DNA of 64,000 bases. Origin: Castellaniella sp034674885 (lineage in GTDB: Bacteria > Pseudomonadota > Gammaproteobacteria > Burkholderiales > Burkholderiaceae_B). The stretch's first letter is position 1; each line of letters starts with the position of its first letter. The stretch is from assembly GCF_034674885.1 (NCBI RefSeq), contig NZ_JAUCDS010000009.1, positions 1 through 64,000 of the forward strand, written 5' to 3'. The position numbers and the translations under genes are program-made. Under the pieces are notes generated by a model that saw only the letters and a list, made by a program, of their open reading frames with translations, was not told the DNA's origin and ran no database searches. Positions 54,508-63,967 of this stretch are shown one piece after another.

Positions 54508-55791
54508 ATGGAGACAACCCTGATGGCCGAGCCAGACGCAGCCGCACCACACCACGAGGCCCCCGCCATCGTCCCCCCCCACCTGATCCGCCGGGAACCC
54601 ATCCTGGACCAGAACCGAGGCCTGAGCGGCTATCGGCTGCGTATTCTATGGACAGACGCCGAATCAGCCGACATCGACCCGGGCGCCGCCCTGATAAAAG
54701 AGGCCAGTGAACACGGCGCCGGCAGTTTCCTGGCCTATGCGCCGCACTGGATCGATGCGACTCCGGCGCTGCTGCATAATGCCTTCACCCTGACGTTGCC
54801 GCGCAACCGCTGTTATCTGGAATTTCCCGAATCGCTGGAAATCACGCCCGAACTGATCCAGTCCCTGCAGGGGCTGGCCCACACAGGCCTGAAATTTTCC
54901 CTGCGCGGCGACCTGGCGGCGCAAGCCGAACGCGCAGCCTTGCTGCCCTTCGTCAAGGTCGTGGGTTTCGACCCCGCGCGCAGCACCAAGGCCGAGATCT
55001 TCCGCCAAAGCTTCCAGCACAAGCAAGCCAGCCGCCTGCTGATGGCGATCAACACCCCCGACAAGGCCACCCTGGACAACTTCCAGTTGCTGGGCTTCAC
55101 GGTGTTCCAAGGGCATTGGCCCACGGACCTGGTGGCTGCAGCTTCACTGACGCCGCGCCAGAAAACCCTGCTGCGCCTGATCACTCTGATCATGGGCGAG
55201 GGCGAAGCCCCCGAAATCGAAGCCTGCCTGAAGCAGGACGCCGAGCTGGTCAAGACCCTGCTGGACATGGTCAACACTCCGGCCTATGGGCTCAGCCAGG
55301 AAATCGAATCCCTGAGCCAGGCCATCATGCTGCTGGGACGCCGCCAGCTGCAACGCTGGATCCAGGTCCTGATGTACACCGAGGCCGGCCGGCCAGCGGG
55401 GTACCTGTCCCCCATCCTGATCCAGGCCAGCGCCCGGGCCCACCTGATGGAATCCATGTCCACGCTGCGCTACCCTGACCAGCCGGTCCGGGCGGAATCG
55501 GCCTTCACCACCGGCATCCTGTCCATCATGGACCAGCTCTTCCAGGGCACCATGAAGGATCTGCTGGCTCAGGTGAACGTCGACGTCCCCATCCGCGACG
55601 CCCTGCTGCGACACGAAGGCGCCCTGGGCACCGATCTGCGCCTGGCCACCCTGATCTTCCCCTCGGACCGCGACATAGCCGAAGATCCAGCGCCTCTGCT
55701 GCAGACCATGGGTATCCAGGCCGAGCAGGTCAACCCCTTGATTCAGCAGGCCTTCATCTGGGCGCACGGCATCACCCGCGCCGCCCCATGA
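54508..55791 (+). CDS. Degenerate-EAL plus HDOD signalling protein
   Basis: 427 residues. The N-terminal region (about 25-205) is an EAL-like fold opening with RREPILDQNRGLSGYRL, but no EAL motif or other catalytic residues are seen, so it should not hydrolyse c-di-GMP. The HDOD domain (about 215-400) includes LLDMVNTPAYGLSQEIESLS and AIMLLGRRQLQRWIQVLM. Proteins of this YuxH-like type serve as signalling adaptors. A second ATG 15 bases later (MAEPDA) has a better Shine-Dalgarno. A TATAAT lies at 54443-54448. It is coupled to benE (ATGA). Confidence 0.82.
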   Translation: METTLMAEPDAAAPHHEAPAIVPPHLIRREPILDQNRGLSGYRLRILWTDAESADIDPGAALIKEASEHGAGSFLAYAPHWIDATPALLHNAFTLTLPRNRCYLEFPESLEITPELIQSLQGLAHTGLKFSLRGDLAAQAERAALLPFVKVVGFDPARSTKAEIFRQSFQHKQASRLLMAINTPDKATLDNFQLLGFTVFQGHWPTDLVAAASLTPRQKTLLRLITLIMGEGEAPEIEACLKQDAELVKTLLDMVNTPAYGLSQEIESLSQAIMLLGRRQLQRWIQVLMYTEAGRPAGYLSPILIQASARAHLMESMSTLRYPDQPVRAESAFTTGILSIMDQLFQGTMKDLLAQVNVDVPIRDALLRHEGALGTDLRLATLIFPSDRDIAEDPAPLLQTMGIQAEQVNPLIQQAFIWAHGITRAAP

Positions 55792-57002
55792 CCACACCGT
55801 CCGACCCAGCGTCATCTTCCGGCCAGCCCGTGTCACGCGGGCTGGCCGGATGGTTGCGGATCTCGCACGTTGCCTCGGGATTCATCGCCGTGCTGGTGGG
55901 ATACACCAGTTCGGTGGCCATCGTCTTTCAGGCGGCCAGCGCGGCCGGAGCGCAGGACGCGCAACTGGCATCCTGGATGTGGGCGCTTGGCATCGGCATG
56001 GGCATCACCTGCATCGGCCTGTCCCTGGCCTGGCGGGCACCCGTCCTGACTGCCTGGTCCACCCCAGGCGCCGCCCTGCTGGCCACCAGCCTGGGCGATA
56101 TCGGACTGGCCCAGGCGATCGGGGTCTTCATCGCCAGTTCCCTGCTGATCACGCTCTGCGGCCTGACCGGCTGGTTCCAGAAAATCATGGATTGGGTGCC
56201 ACGCCATCTGGCATCGGCCATGCTGGCCGGCATCCTGCTGCGCTTCGGCATGGATCTCTTCACCTCCATGCAAGGCCAGCCGACGCTGGTCATCGCCATG
56301 TTTGCGACCTTCGTCGCCGCACGGCGCCTGCTGCCACGCTACAGCGTGCCGCTGGCCCTGCTGGCGGGCATGGTCTGCGCGATCCTGCAAGGCACGCTGT
56401 CCCTGGGTGGGCTGGACTGGACTCCCGCCCACCCGGTCTGGATGGCGCCCGCATTTTCCGTATCCGCCCTGGTTGGCGTGGCGCTGCCCCTGTTCATCGT
56501 GACGATGACTTCTCAGAACGTGCCGGGCCTGGCCGTGCTGCGGGCCAACGGCTATGCCAGGGTGCCCGCTTCGCCGCTGATTTCCTGGACTGGCCTGACC
56601 GGCATCGTCCTGGCGCCGTTCGGCGGGTTCGCCTACAACCTGGCGGCCATCACGGCGGCCATCTGCATGAGCCCCGACGCCGATCCGGATACCCGCGAAC
56701 GCTACAAGGCTTCCGTCTGGGCCGGCGCGTTCTACCTGCTGACAGGTATTTTCGGGGCTACCGTCGTCGCGCTGTTCGCAGCCTTCCCCCACGAACTGGT
56801 GGCTGCCATCGCCGGCCTGGCCCTGCTGGGCACTCTGGGCAACAGCATCCACGAATCGCTGCAAACCCCGGAATACCGGGAGTCCGCGCTGGTGACCTTC
56901 CTGGCGACGGCCTCGGGCATGAGCCTGCTGGGAATCGGCAGCGCCTTCTGGGGCCTGGTGCTGGGCATCATCTGCCACGCCATCCAGCAGCGGCGTGCCT
57001 GA
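55788..57002 (+). CDS. benE: BenE family benzoate transporter
   Basis: 404 residues with about 12 membrane helices. BenE-type segments are seen: LRISHVASGFIAVLVGYTSS near the start, LTAWSTPGAALLATSLGD and GFAYNLAAITAAICMSPDAD. The family imports benzoate by proton symport. The benzoate catabolic genes are not in the window, but an aromatic-type aldehyde dehydrogenase and a Liv-type importer follow on the other strand. Its start overlaps the EAL/HDOD stop. Confidence 0.92.
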   Translation: MTTPSDPASSSGQPVSRGLAGWLRISHVASGFIAVLVGYTSSVAIVFQAASAAGAQDAQLASWMWALGIGMGITCIGLSLAWRAPVLTAWSTPGAALLATSLGDIGLAQAIGVFIASSLLITLCGLTGWFQKIMDWVPRHLASAMLAGILLRFGMDLFTSMQGQPTLVIAMFATFVAARRLLPRYSVPLALLAGMVCAILQGTLSLGGLDWTPAHPVWMAPAFSVSALVGVALPLFIVTMTSQNVPGLAVLRANGYARVPASPLISWTGLTGIVLAPFGGFAYNLAAITAAICMSPDADPDTRERYKASVWAGAFYLLTGIFGATVVALFAAFPHELVAAIAGLALLGTLGNSIHESLQTPEYRESALVTFLATASGMSLLGIGSAFWGLVLGIICHAIQQRRA

Positions 57003-57059
57003 GGTTATAGGGCGGTCGGCGCCCTGGCGACCAGGACCGCGAAGGCCTGGCCGCCGGCC

Positions 57060-58511
57060 TCAGAAGGGATACGCGCGCGGTGTGGTCTGGATGGTGATCC
57101 AGCGCAGATCGGTGAAGGCCTCGATCCCGGCCTTGCCCCCGAAGCGCCCGTAGCCGCTGTCCTTGACGCCGCCAAACGGCATCTGCGGTTCGTCGTGGAC
57201 GGTAGGCCCATTGACGTGGCAGATGCCCGATTGCACCCGCCCCGCCACCCGCATCGCACGAGCCACGTCGGCGCCGATGACGGCGGCCGACAGGCCGTAG
57301 GCGCTGTCGTTGGCGCAGGCCACAGCGGCTTCCTCGCCCTGGACGCGCACGATGGCCTTGACCGGACCGAAGGTTTCCTCGGCGTAGATGCGCATGGCCG
57401 GTGTCACGTGATCGAGCAGCGTGGCCGGCATCAGCGTGTTGTCGGTCTTGCCGCCGCACAGCAACGTGGCGCCCTTGGCCAGGGCGTCGTCGATCATGGC
57501 GTTGCAGCGCTGTACGGTGGACATGTCCACGACGGATCCCAGCACCACCGGCCCCTGGCGTGGGTCGCCCACCGGCAGGCCCTGGACCTTTGCCGTCAGG
57601 CGCTGCACGAAGGCATCCGCGATCCGCTCGTCGACGATGATGCGTTCAGTGGACATGCAGATCTGCCCTGAATTAGCGAAGGCGCCAAAGGCAGCCGCGT
57701 TGACGGCGCAGTCCAGATCAGCGTCATCGAGGATCAGCAGCGGGGCCTTGCCGCCCAATTCCAGCACGACGGGCTTGAGGTACTGGGCGCACAGGCCGGC
57801 GATGATGCGGCCGACCTTGGTCGAACCGGTGAAGTTCACGCGTCGGGTTTGCGGATGCGCCACCAGGGCCTCGACCACGGCAGGCGCGTCCTGAGGAGCA
57901 TTGGTGATGAAGTTCACCACACCGGCCGGCAGGCCGGCCTCTTGCAAGGATTCAATGATCAGGCCGTGCGTCGCCGGACACATTTCCGAGCCCTTCAGCA
58001 CCACAGTGTTGCCGCAGGCCAGCGGCGTAGCCACTGCCCGCACCCCCAGAATGACCGGCGCATTCCAGGGCGCCATGCCGACCACCACGCCGGCCGGCAC
58101 CCGCTGGCCCATGGCCAGATTGCCCGGCACATCCGAAGGAATGACCTCGCCGCCGATCTGCGAGGTCAAGGCGGCGGCCTCGCGCAGCATGCCGGCGGCC
58201 AGATGCACATTGAATTCCGCCCAGAGGGCCGAGGCGCCGGTTTCAGCCGCCATGGCAGCGACGAAATCCGCCTGGCGCGCCTCCAGGGCATCGGCGGCGC
58301 GACTGAGCAGGGCGCGGCGCTGGCTGGGGCCCGTCTGCGACCAGGCGGCGAACGCATCGGCAGCCGCCTGCACGGCAGCCCGGGCGTCATCGGGGCTGGC
58401 CGCAGGCGCGACCGTCGCCACCTGGTCATCCAGGGGATTGCGGCGCTCGAAGGTCCTGCCCTGGCCGGCCGGCTGGCGCCGGCCCCCGATCAACAGAGAA
58501 ATGGGGCTCAT
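57060..58511 (-). CDS. NAD(P)-dependent aldehyde dehydrogenase, vanillin/salicylaldehyde type
   Basis: 483 residues from ATG 58511, with GAGGA upstream; the longer frame is unlike the family. The general-base Glu is in VVLELGGKAPLLILDDADLD and the nucleophilic Cys in NSGQICMSTERIIVDE. The cofactor segment is GSTKVGRIIAGL. Overall it resembles salicylaldehyde, vanillin and benzaldehyde dehydrogenases. It would oxidise an aromatic aldehyde to the acid. It lies 121 bases after the ABC operon on the same strand and could be its last gene. Confidence 0.88.
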   Translation of the reverse strand: MSPISLLIGGRRQPAGQGRTFERRNPLDDQVATVAPAASPDDARAAVQAAADAFAAWSQTGPSQRRALLSRAADALEARQADFVAAMAAETGASALWAEFNVHLAAGMLREAAALTSQIGGEVIPSDVPGNLAMGQRVPAGVVVGMAPWNAPVILGVRAVATPLACGNTVVLKGSEMCPATHGLIIESLQEAGLPAGVVNFITNAPQDAPAVVEALVAHPQTRRVNFTGSTKVGRIIAGLCAQYLKPVVLELGGKAPLLILDDADLDCAVNAAAFGAFANSGQICMSTERIIVDERIADAFVQRLTAKVQGLPVGDPRQGPVVLGSVVDMSTVQRCNAMIDDALAKGATLLCGGKTDNTLMPATLLDHVTPAMRIYAEETFGPVKAIVRVQGEEAAVACANDSAYGLSAAVIGADVARAMRVAGRVQSGICHVNGPTVHDEPQMPFGGVKDSGYGRFGGKAGIEAFTDLRWITIQTTPRAYPF

Positions 58512-58632
58512 GGTGTCCTCCTGTGCATGGCAAACAATGGGGTGTCCCGACGGCGTCCTGCCGTCAGGCCGCTTTGTGTTCAAGGCCTGGCGCAGCCGGC
58601 GGAGCGACGCCCACGCACCAGGCTGGCCGAGA

Positions 58633-59970
58633 TCAGTCCCCGCCCTGCCCCGACCCACCGACGCCGACCGGCGCCGGCGCCAGATTGGCGATGCGCTTGA
58701 ACAGCTCGGCATAGCGATTGTCCTGACCGGACCACGGGTCGCCATTGCGCACGAAATCGGCGTTGATGTCCTGCCATTCCTCGGGGCTGAACAGACGGCG
58801 CGCCGCCGGCAGGACGTGGGTTTCCTCGGTGTTCAGATGGACCCATTCGTTTGCAATGTAGGTGCGCACCGCATCCCGAAACCCATCGAAGGCCGGCGCG
58901 CCGCCCTGGATGTAGGCCACCAGGGCCCGATCCAGCCGGCTGGTGGCCGGGACGCTGTCGCGGTGCTCGGCCTCCAGCTGGTCCAGCTGCGCATCGAGTT
59001 CGTGCGTCCTGGCGCGCAGCAAGGCGAAGATCCGGTCTTCCTTGGGGTGATGCAGTTTGTCGGGCATCTCCACGATGTATTCGACCAGGCTGGCCAGCAG
59101 ATTGAAATCCGGCTGCAGGCGGCCTGATTCGATACCATCCACGATATGCGACATGGCGTTCAGAATGGCGGCAATGGCGCGGTGTTCCTCGCGGATCGCC
59201 TCGATGGCCGGGATTCGGGTCTCCGGGGCCGGCGTCGCGGAAGCGGACGGCGCCGATTCCTGCTCGGTCGAACCCGCCCCCAGCCAGCGATCCAGCAGAG
59301 CGCCGTCCTGCAACAGCGTGGCGCTATCGCCCGCGTATACGACCTTGCCGCGCTCCAGGATCAGCGCCTGGCGCGTGATCGGCAGAATCTGCCGCGCGTG
59401 TTGCTCGACCAGGATGACGGCCATGCGCCCTTCAGTGACCATGCGGTCGATGATGTGCAGCAGTTCCTGCGCGATCAGGGGCGCCAGGCCCTCCAGGGGC
59501 TCGTCCAGCAGCAGCACCTTGGGGTTGAGCATCAGCGCGCGGCCCATGGCCAGCATCTGCTGCTCTCCCCCGGACAGCTGATTGCCCAGGTTGGCGCGAC
59601 GTTCACGCAGGCGCGGGAACAGGTCGTAGACACGGTCCACCGTCCATTCCCCCGGCCGCGCGACGACGGTCAGGTTCTCCTCGACGGTCAGGGAACGGAA
59701 GATGTCGCGTTCCTGGGGCACCCAGCCAAAACCGGCCCGGGCCCGCAAGTGGCTGGGCACCCGGGCGATGTCGCGCCCTTCGAAAAAGATGCCGCCCTTG
59801 CGCAGGCGGGTCGCGCCCATCAGTGTGGCCAACAGCGTGGTCTTGCCCATGCCGTTGCGCCCCAGCAAGGCCAGGCTGTCGCCCGCCGCCAGGGAAAAGG
59901 ACAGGTCTTCCAGGATGATGGCATCGCCGTACCCGGCCCAGACCTTGTCCATGCGTAGGAGCTCAGCCAT
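58633..59970 (-). CDS. LivF-type ABC ATPase fused to a C-terminal hemerythrin domain
   Basis: 445 residues, whereas LivF proteins have about 235. Residues 1-232 are a complete LivF ATPase: Walker A GRNGMGKT (37-44), signature LSGGE (132-136), Walker B VLLLDEP (152-158) and switch His 191. A Ser/Ala/Pro linker (about 233-252) leads to an HHE hemerythrin domain (about 255-400) with H263, the pair H307-H308 with E311 (LHHPKEDRIF), H336, and H378 with E382 (WVHLNTEETHVLP). These are the usual di-iron ligands. The frame is continuous. The domain could sense oxygen, NO or iron and tune transport; that role is inferred. Confidence 0.93.
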   Translation of the reverse strand: MAELLRMDKVWAGYGDAIILEDLSFSLAAGDSLALLGRNGMGKTTLLATLMGATRLRKGGIFFEGRDIARVPSHLRARAGFGWVPQERDIFRSLTVEENLTVVARPGEWTVDRVYDLFPRLRERRANLGNQLSGGEQQMLAMGRALMLNPKVLLLDEPLEGLAPLIAQELLHIIDRMVTEGRMAVILVEQHARQILPITRQALILERGKVVYAGDSATLLQDGALLDRWLGAGSTEQESAPSASATPAPETRIPAIEAIREEHRAIAAILNAMSHIVDGIESGRLQPDFNLLASLVEYIVEMPDKLHHPKEDRIFALLRARTHELDAQLDQLEAEHRDSVPATSRLDRALVAYIQGGAPAFDGFRDAVRTYIANEWVHLNTEETHVLPAARRLFSPEEWQDINADFVRNGDPWSGQDNRYAELFKRIANLAPAPVGVGGSGQGGD

Positions 59971-60712
59971 GGGATTCTCCGAGATAGACTTCCTTGACCT
60001 TGGGATGATGGGCGATGACGTCGGGCGTGTCTTCCAGCAGCAAGGCGCCGGACACCAGTACCGAGATCCGTTCGGCGAATCGGAAGACCAGGTTCATGTC
60101 GTGTTCAATCAGCAAGATGGTGACATCGCGCGGCAGCTGCGCGATGGTATCGAACAATTCGCGCGATTCGCCCGTGGGCACGCCCGCCGCCGGTTCGTCC
60201 AGCAGCAGGACCTTCGGGCGCAGGGCCAGGGCCAGGGCGATTTCGATCAGGCGCTGGCGGCCATAGGCCAGGTCGCGCGTGGTTTCATAGGCATCGGGCA
60301 GCAGTTTCAGCTGGTCGAGGATGGCGGCGGCCTCGTCCAGGACTTCCGCATGAGACGCCAGGGGCTTCCACCAGCGGGTGCCCAGCCCCTGGCGCTCGCT
60401 GACGGCCAGGGCCACGGATTCCAGCACCGTCATGCCCATGAAGAGCTGATTGATCTGGAAGGTGCGCACCAGCCCCTGACGGCAGCGCTCGTGCTGCGGC
60501 ATCCGGGTGACGTCCTGCCCCAGCAGGCTGACCCGCCCCGAGGTGGGTTCCAGGTAGCCGGTCAGCAGATTGATCAGGGTGGTCTTGCCCGCCCCATTGG
60601 GGCCGATCAAGGCATGGCGCGCCCCTGCGGGGATACTCAGGCTCACTTGGTCGGTGGCGGTAAAGCCGCCGAAACGCCGAACCAGATCGTGGGTTTGCAG
60701 AACCGCATTCAT
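59963..60712 (-). CDS. LivG-type ABC ATPase
   Basis: 249 residues from ATG 60712. Walker A is IGPNGAGKTTLINLLTGYL, the signature is the LivG-like LAYGRQRLIEIALAL, Walker B is VLLLDEPAAGVPTGES and the switch His is in LLIEHDMNLVFRF. It pairs with the LivF-hemerythrin protein as the second ATPase of the importer. It overlaps both neighbours (4 and 8 bases). Confidence 0.93.
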   Translation of the reverse strand: MNAVLQTHDLVRRFGGFTATDQVSLSIPAGARHALIGPNGAGKTTLINLLTGYLEPTSGRVSLLGQDVTRMPQHERCRQGLVRTFQINQLFMGMTVLESVALAVSERQGLGTRWWKPLASHAEVLDEAAAILDQLKLLPDAYETTRDLAYGRQRLIEIALALALRPKVLLLDEPAAGVPTGESRELFDTIAQLPRDVTILLIEHDMNLVFRFAERISVLVSGALLLEDTPDVIAHHPKVKEVYLGESHG

Positions 60713-61761
60713 GAAGAGGACTCCGTGCGGGCAGTAGCCTGGGCCCGGTGCCGGGCGGATCGTATCCATTGCTGTGCCGTGCCCAGGATGCCGCCGCGTG
60801 CGAACAGCACGACCAGCACCAGGATCAGGCCCAGCCAGAACTGCCAGTACTGCGGGTTCATGTCGGACAGGAAATAATTGATCATGACGAACACCACGGC
60901 CCCGACCAGGCCGCCGTACAGGTGACCGGCGCCGCCCAGGATCAGGATCAGCAGCAGGTCGGCCGAACGCTGGAAGCTGAGCACATCCAGGGACACGAAT
61001 TGATTGGTCTGGGCCAACAATGCGCCCGCCACCCCGGCATAAGCCGCGCCGATGGTGTAGATCTTGACCAGGCGGCTATTGACCGGCACGCCCAGCGCCG
61101 GCATGCGCAGCACGTTCATGTGAATGCCGCGCAGGCTTTGCCCGAAGGGCGAATACACCAGACGGCGCGCCACCCAGAACAGCACGAACAGCACGATCGT
61201 CGAATAGATGAAGCCTACCCGACCGAACATGTCGAAATCGAACACGCCCAGGATGGGTTTGATCTCCACGCCGGGCATGCCGTCGACGCCACCGGTGATG
61301 CTGGTGAACTTATTGGCCAGTTCGTAGAGCATCAGCGCCACGCCCAGCGTCACCATCAGGCGCGACAGGTCGCTGCCGCGCAGCAGCAGGAAGCTGCTGA
61401 AAAAGCCCACCACGCCGGCAAAGAACGCCGCCAGCACCAGACCCAGCAAAGGATCACCCAGCCCATGGGAGCCCAGCAGGCCCACGGTATAGGCGCCGAT
61501 GCCGAAAAAGGCAGCATGGCCCAGGGAAATCACGCCGGCATAGCCGAAGATGAGGTCCAGCGACAGGGCGAACAGGCCCGTGATGGCGATCTGGCTGAGC
61601 AGCAGGTAATTGCCCGGGAAGGCGAAGTACGCCAGCACCGGCAGGCACCAGAACAGGTATTCCAGGGGCTTCCAGTGCGCCGTGCGGCGGTAGGCGGCCA
61701 GTATTTCAGTCCGCTGCGCGCCCCGGTCGGCGCCCGCCCCGGACAAAGAAGAAGTCGTCAT
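60709..61761 (-). CDS. LivM-type ABC permease
   Basis: 350 residues with about 8-10 membrane helices. LivM signatures include LSLDLIFGYAGVISLGHAAF, FGIGAYTVGLL and LLILILGGAGHLYGGLVGAV. The cytoplasmic N-terminus of about 30 residues is longer than usual. It overlaps the LivG gene (ATGA) and follows the LivH gene by nine bases. Confidence 0.93.
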   Translation of the reverse strand: MTTSSLSGAGADRGAQRTEILAAYRRTAHWKPLEYLFWCLPVLAYFAFPGNYLLLSQIAITGLFALSLDLIFGYAGVISLGHAAFFGIGAYTVGLLGSHGLGDPLLGLVLAAFFAGVVGFFSSFLLLRGSDLSRLMVTLGVALMLYELANKFTSITGGVDGMPGVEIKPILGVFDFDMFGRVGFIYSTIVLFVLFWVARRLVYSPFGQSLRGIHMNVLRMPALGVPVNSRLVKIYTIGAAYAGVAGALLAQTNQFVSLDVLSFQRSADLLLILILGGAGHLYGGLVGAVVFVMINYFLSDMNPQYWQFWLGLILVLVVLFARGGILGTAQQWIRSARHRAQATARTESSS

Positions 61762-61770
61762 GTCGGCATC

Positions 61771-62628
61771 CTATTTGTGAGAACGGCCAAACAGGCCATG
61801 CGGACGGTAGATCAGCGTCACCACCATGACGGCATAGATGATGAAGGCGCCCACCTGGGGGATGTAGTATTTGCCGGCTACGTCGGCCACCCCCAACAGG
61901 ATGGCGGCATACAGGGAACCGAGAATGTTGCCGCTGCCGCCCACCGACACCACGATAAGGAAATACACCAGATACTTCACCGGGAATTCGGGGTCCAGGC
62001 CCAGCATTTCCACCCCCAGGGCGCCGCCCAGGCCCGCCAGGGCCGAGCCCAGCGCGAAGGTCAGGCTGAAGACCCGATTGACGTCCACGCCCATGCCGCG
62101 CGCCACGCGTTGATTGTCCACGGCGGCTCGCAGGCGGGCGCCAAACGAGGTACGGATCACGGACCACTGCAGCAGCACCGCCACCAGCAGGCCGGCAATG
62201 ACCAGGAACAGGCGATAGACGCCCACATCCAGTCCCGGCATGACGTGGATCTGGCCGGACAGGAATTCAGGCAGGTGCAGGGGCTGCTGTTGGGCGCCGA
62301 AGAAATAATGCGCCGCCGCGACCGCCATGAACACCAGGCCGATGGAAAACAGCACCTGATCCAGATCGGACGCCGCATACAGGCGCCGGTACAGCAGGCG
62401 TTCCAGGATGATGCCGACGATGGCCGGCACAATGGCCGCCACTGGCAGCGTGGCCAGGAAAGGCACCCCGTAGCTGTTGAGCAGGATCACACAGGCGTAG
62501 CCGCCCAGCATGGCGAAAGCGCCATGGGCCAGATTGACGAAGTTCATCAGGCCCAAGGTCACGGACAGCCCGACGCTGATCAGAAACAGCAGCATGCCGT
62601 AGGCAAGGCCGTCGAATAATATAGTCAT
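61771..62628 (-). CDS. LivH-type ABC permease
   Basis: 285 residues with about eight helices. Typical LivH features are LGLMNFVNLAHGAFAMLGGY at the start and VSVGGSGNILGSLYAAILLG near the end. It forms the membrane channel with the LivM-type subunit. It follows the solute-binding gene after a hairpin-containing gap of about 100 bases. Confidence 0.93.
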   Translation of the reverse strand: MTILFDGLAYGMLLFLISVGLSVTLGLMNFVNLAHGAFAMLGGYACVILLNSYGVPFLATLPVAAIVPAIVGIILERLLYRRLYAASDLDQVLFSIGLVFMAVAAAHYFFGAQQQPLHLPEFLSGQIHVMPGLDVGVYRLFLVIAGLLVAVLLQWSVIRTSFGARLRAAVDNQRVARGMGVDVNRVFSLTFALGSALAGLGGALGVEMLGLDPEFPVKYLVYFLIVVSVGGSGNILGSLYAAILLGVADVAGKYYIPQVGAFIIYAVMVVTLIYRPHGLFGRSHK

Positions 62629-62650
62629 GATTCATCCTGGAGGGTAAGAC

Positions 62651-62722
62651 AGGCGGCACGCCATCGGGGAGCCGCCTCCACAGGAACCCGGACGGCGGCG
62701 GGGCATCGGATCACCGCCGCCG
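62651..62722 (-). promoter_or_regulatory. Two intercistronic hairpins between the binding protein and permease genes
   Basis: CGGCGGCGG (62693-62701) pairs with CCGCCGCCG (62714-62722), a 9-bp stem with a 12-base loop. AGGCGGC (62651-62657) pairs with GCCGCCT (62671-62677). Neither has a T run. Such structures often stabilise the binding-protein message and lower expression of the permeases. Confidence 0.55.
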
Positions 62723-62732
62723 CCCGCACGGA

Positions 62733-63908
62733 TCAGCCTTGCTTGCCGGGATCCTTCACCGCTTTGATGGTGTCGAATTCCACGTTCTGCAACACGCCGT
62801 CCACTCGTTCGACCTTGCGGATATAGACGTTCTGGATGATGTCACGCGTCTGCGGGTCGATTTCCACCGGGCCGCGCGGGCTGGTCCACTTCATGCCCTT
62901 GACGGCGTCCATGAAGGCCGCAGCGCTGGCGTCACCCTTGGTCTTTTCCAGGGCGGCATAGATCAGATGCATGCCGTCGTAGCCGGCCACCGACACGAAG
63001 TTCGGACGGTCGTTCGGGAAGGCCTTGTGGTAGGCCGCGACATAGGCCTTGTTTTCCGGCGAATCATGCGCCGCCGAGTAGTGGAAGGAGGTGATCATGC
63101 CGATGGCCGCATCGCCCATGGCGTTCAGCACGTCTTCGTCGGTCACGTCACCCGTGGCCAGTTCCTTGATGCCGGCCTGATCCAGACCGCGTTCCTTGAA
63201 GCCCTTGGCCAGCGCCACGCCCTGTTCGCCGTTGGGCACGAACAGGAACACCGCGTCAGGCTTGGCGTCCTTGATGCGCTGCAGATACGGCGCATAGTCG
63301 GGCGTGGCGACCGGCGTGCGAACTTCGCCGATGATCTTGCCACCCAGTTCGGTGAAGGTCTTCTGGAATTGCTTCTCGGCATCGTGTCCGGGGCCGTAGT
63401 CGGCGACCAGGGTATAGACCGAACGGATGCCGTTGGCGTACGCCCACTGCGCCATCGGAGCCGTGTCCTGCGGCAAGGTCATGGACACCCGGACGATGTT
63501 GGGGGACTTTTCGGTGATCGACGAGGTTGCGGCGTTCAGCACGACCATCGGGACCTTGGCCTCGGTGGCCAGCGGCGCGACGGAAAAGGCGTTCGGCGTC
63601 AGGGTAAAGCCGGCCAGAATGTCGACCTTGTCCTTGATCAGCAGTTCCTGGGCCTGGCGCTTGGCCACGGCGGGAGAGATGCCGGTGTCGTCCTTGATGA
63701 TGATCTTGACCTTGCGGCCAGCCACTTCGTCGCCATGCTGGGCCATGTACAGATCGACGCCATGCTGGATCTGTTTGCCGTGAGCGGCAAACGGCCCCGA
63801 CATCGGCATGACGATGCCGATCTTCAGGTCCTTGGCCTGGGCAGGCGTGAACGCAGCGGCCGTGCTGAAGGCCAGCGCCATCGCCCCGAGGGTCTTGATG
63901 AATTTCAT
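62733..63908 (-). CDS. Liv-type ABC transporter solute-binding protein
   Basis: 391 residues from ATG 63908, with AGGAG seven bases upstream. The signal peptide ends near residue 25 (FTPAQA-KDL). The type 1 binding fold starts with KIGIVMPMSGPFAAHGKQIQ and continues GVDLYMAQHGDEVAGRKVKI. Liv-family binding proteins take branched-chain amino acids, amides or aromatic acids. With benE and an aromatic-type aldehyde dehydrogenase next to the operon, an aromatic carboxylate is a reasonable guess but not shown. It is the first gene of the five-gene operon. Confidence 0.92.
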   Translation of the reverse strand: MKFIKTLGAMALAFSTAAAFTPAQAKDLKIGIVMPMSGPFAAHGKQIQHGVDLYMAQHGDEVAGRKVKIIIKDDTGISPAVAKRQAQELLIKDKVDILAGFTLTPNAFSVAPLATEAKVPMVVLNAATSSITEKSPNIVRVSMTLPQDTAPMAQWAYANGIRSVYTLVADYGPGHDAEKQFQKTFTELGGKIIGEVRTPVATPDYAPYLQRIKDAKPDAVFLFVPNGEQGVALAKGFKERGLDQAGIKELATGDVTDEDVLNAMGDAAIGMITSFHYSAAHDSPENKAYVAAYHKAFPNDRPNFVSVAGYDGMHLIYAALEKTKGDASAAAFMDAVKGMKWTSPRGPVEIDPQTRDIIQNVYIRKVERVDGVLQNVEFDTIKAVKDPGKQG

Positions 63909-63967
63909 GGTCTCACTCCTGGAAAGTAATAAAAACACCAGCCTTTCAGCCGGCCAACTGCTGCTCT

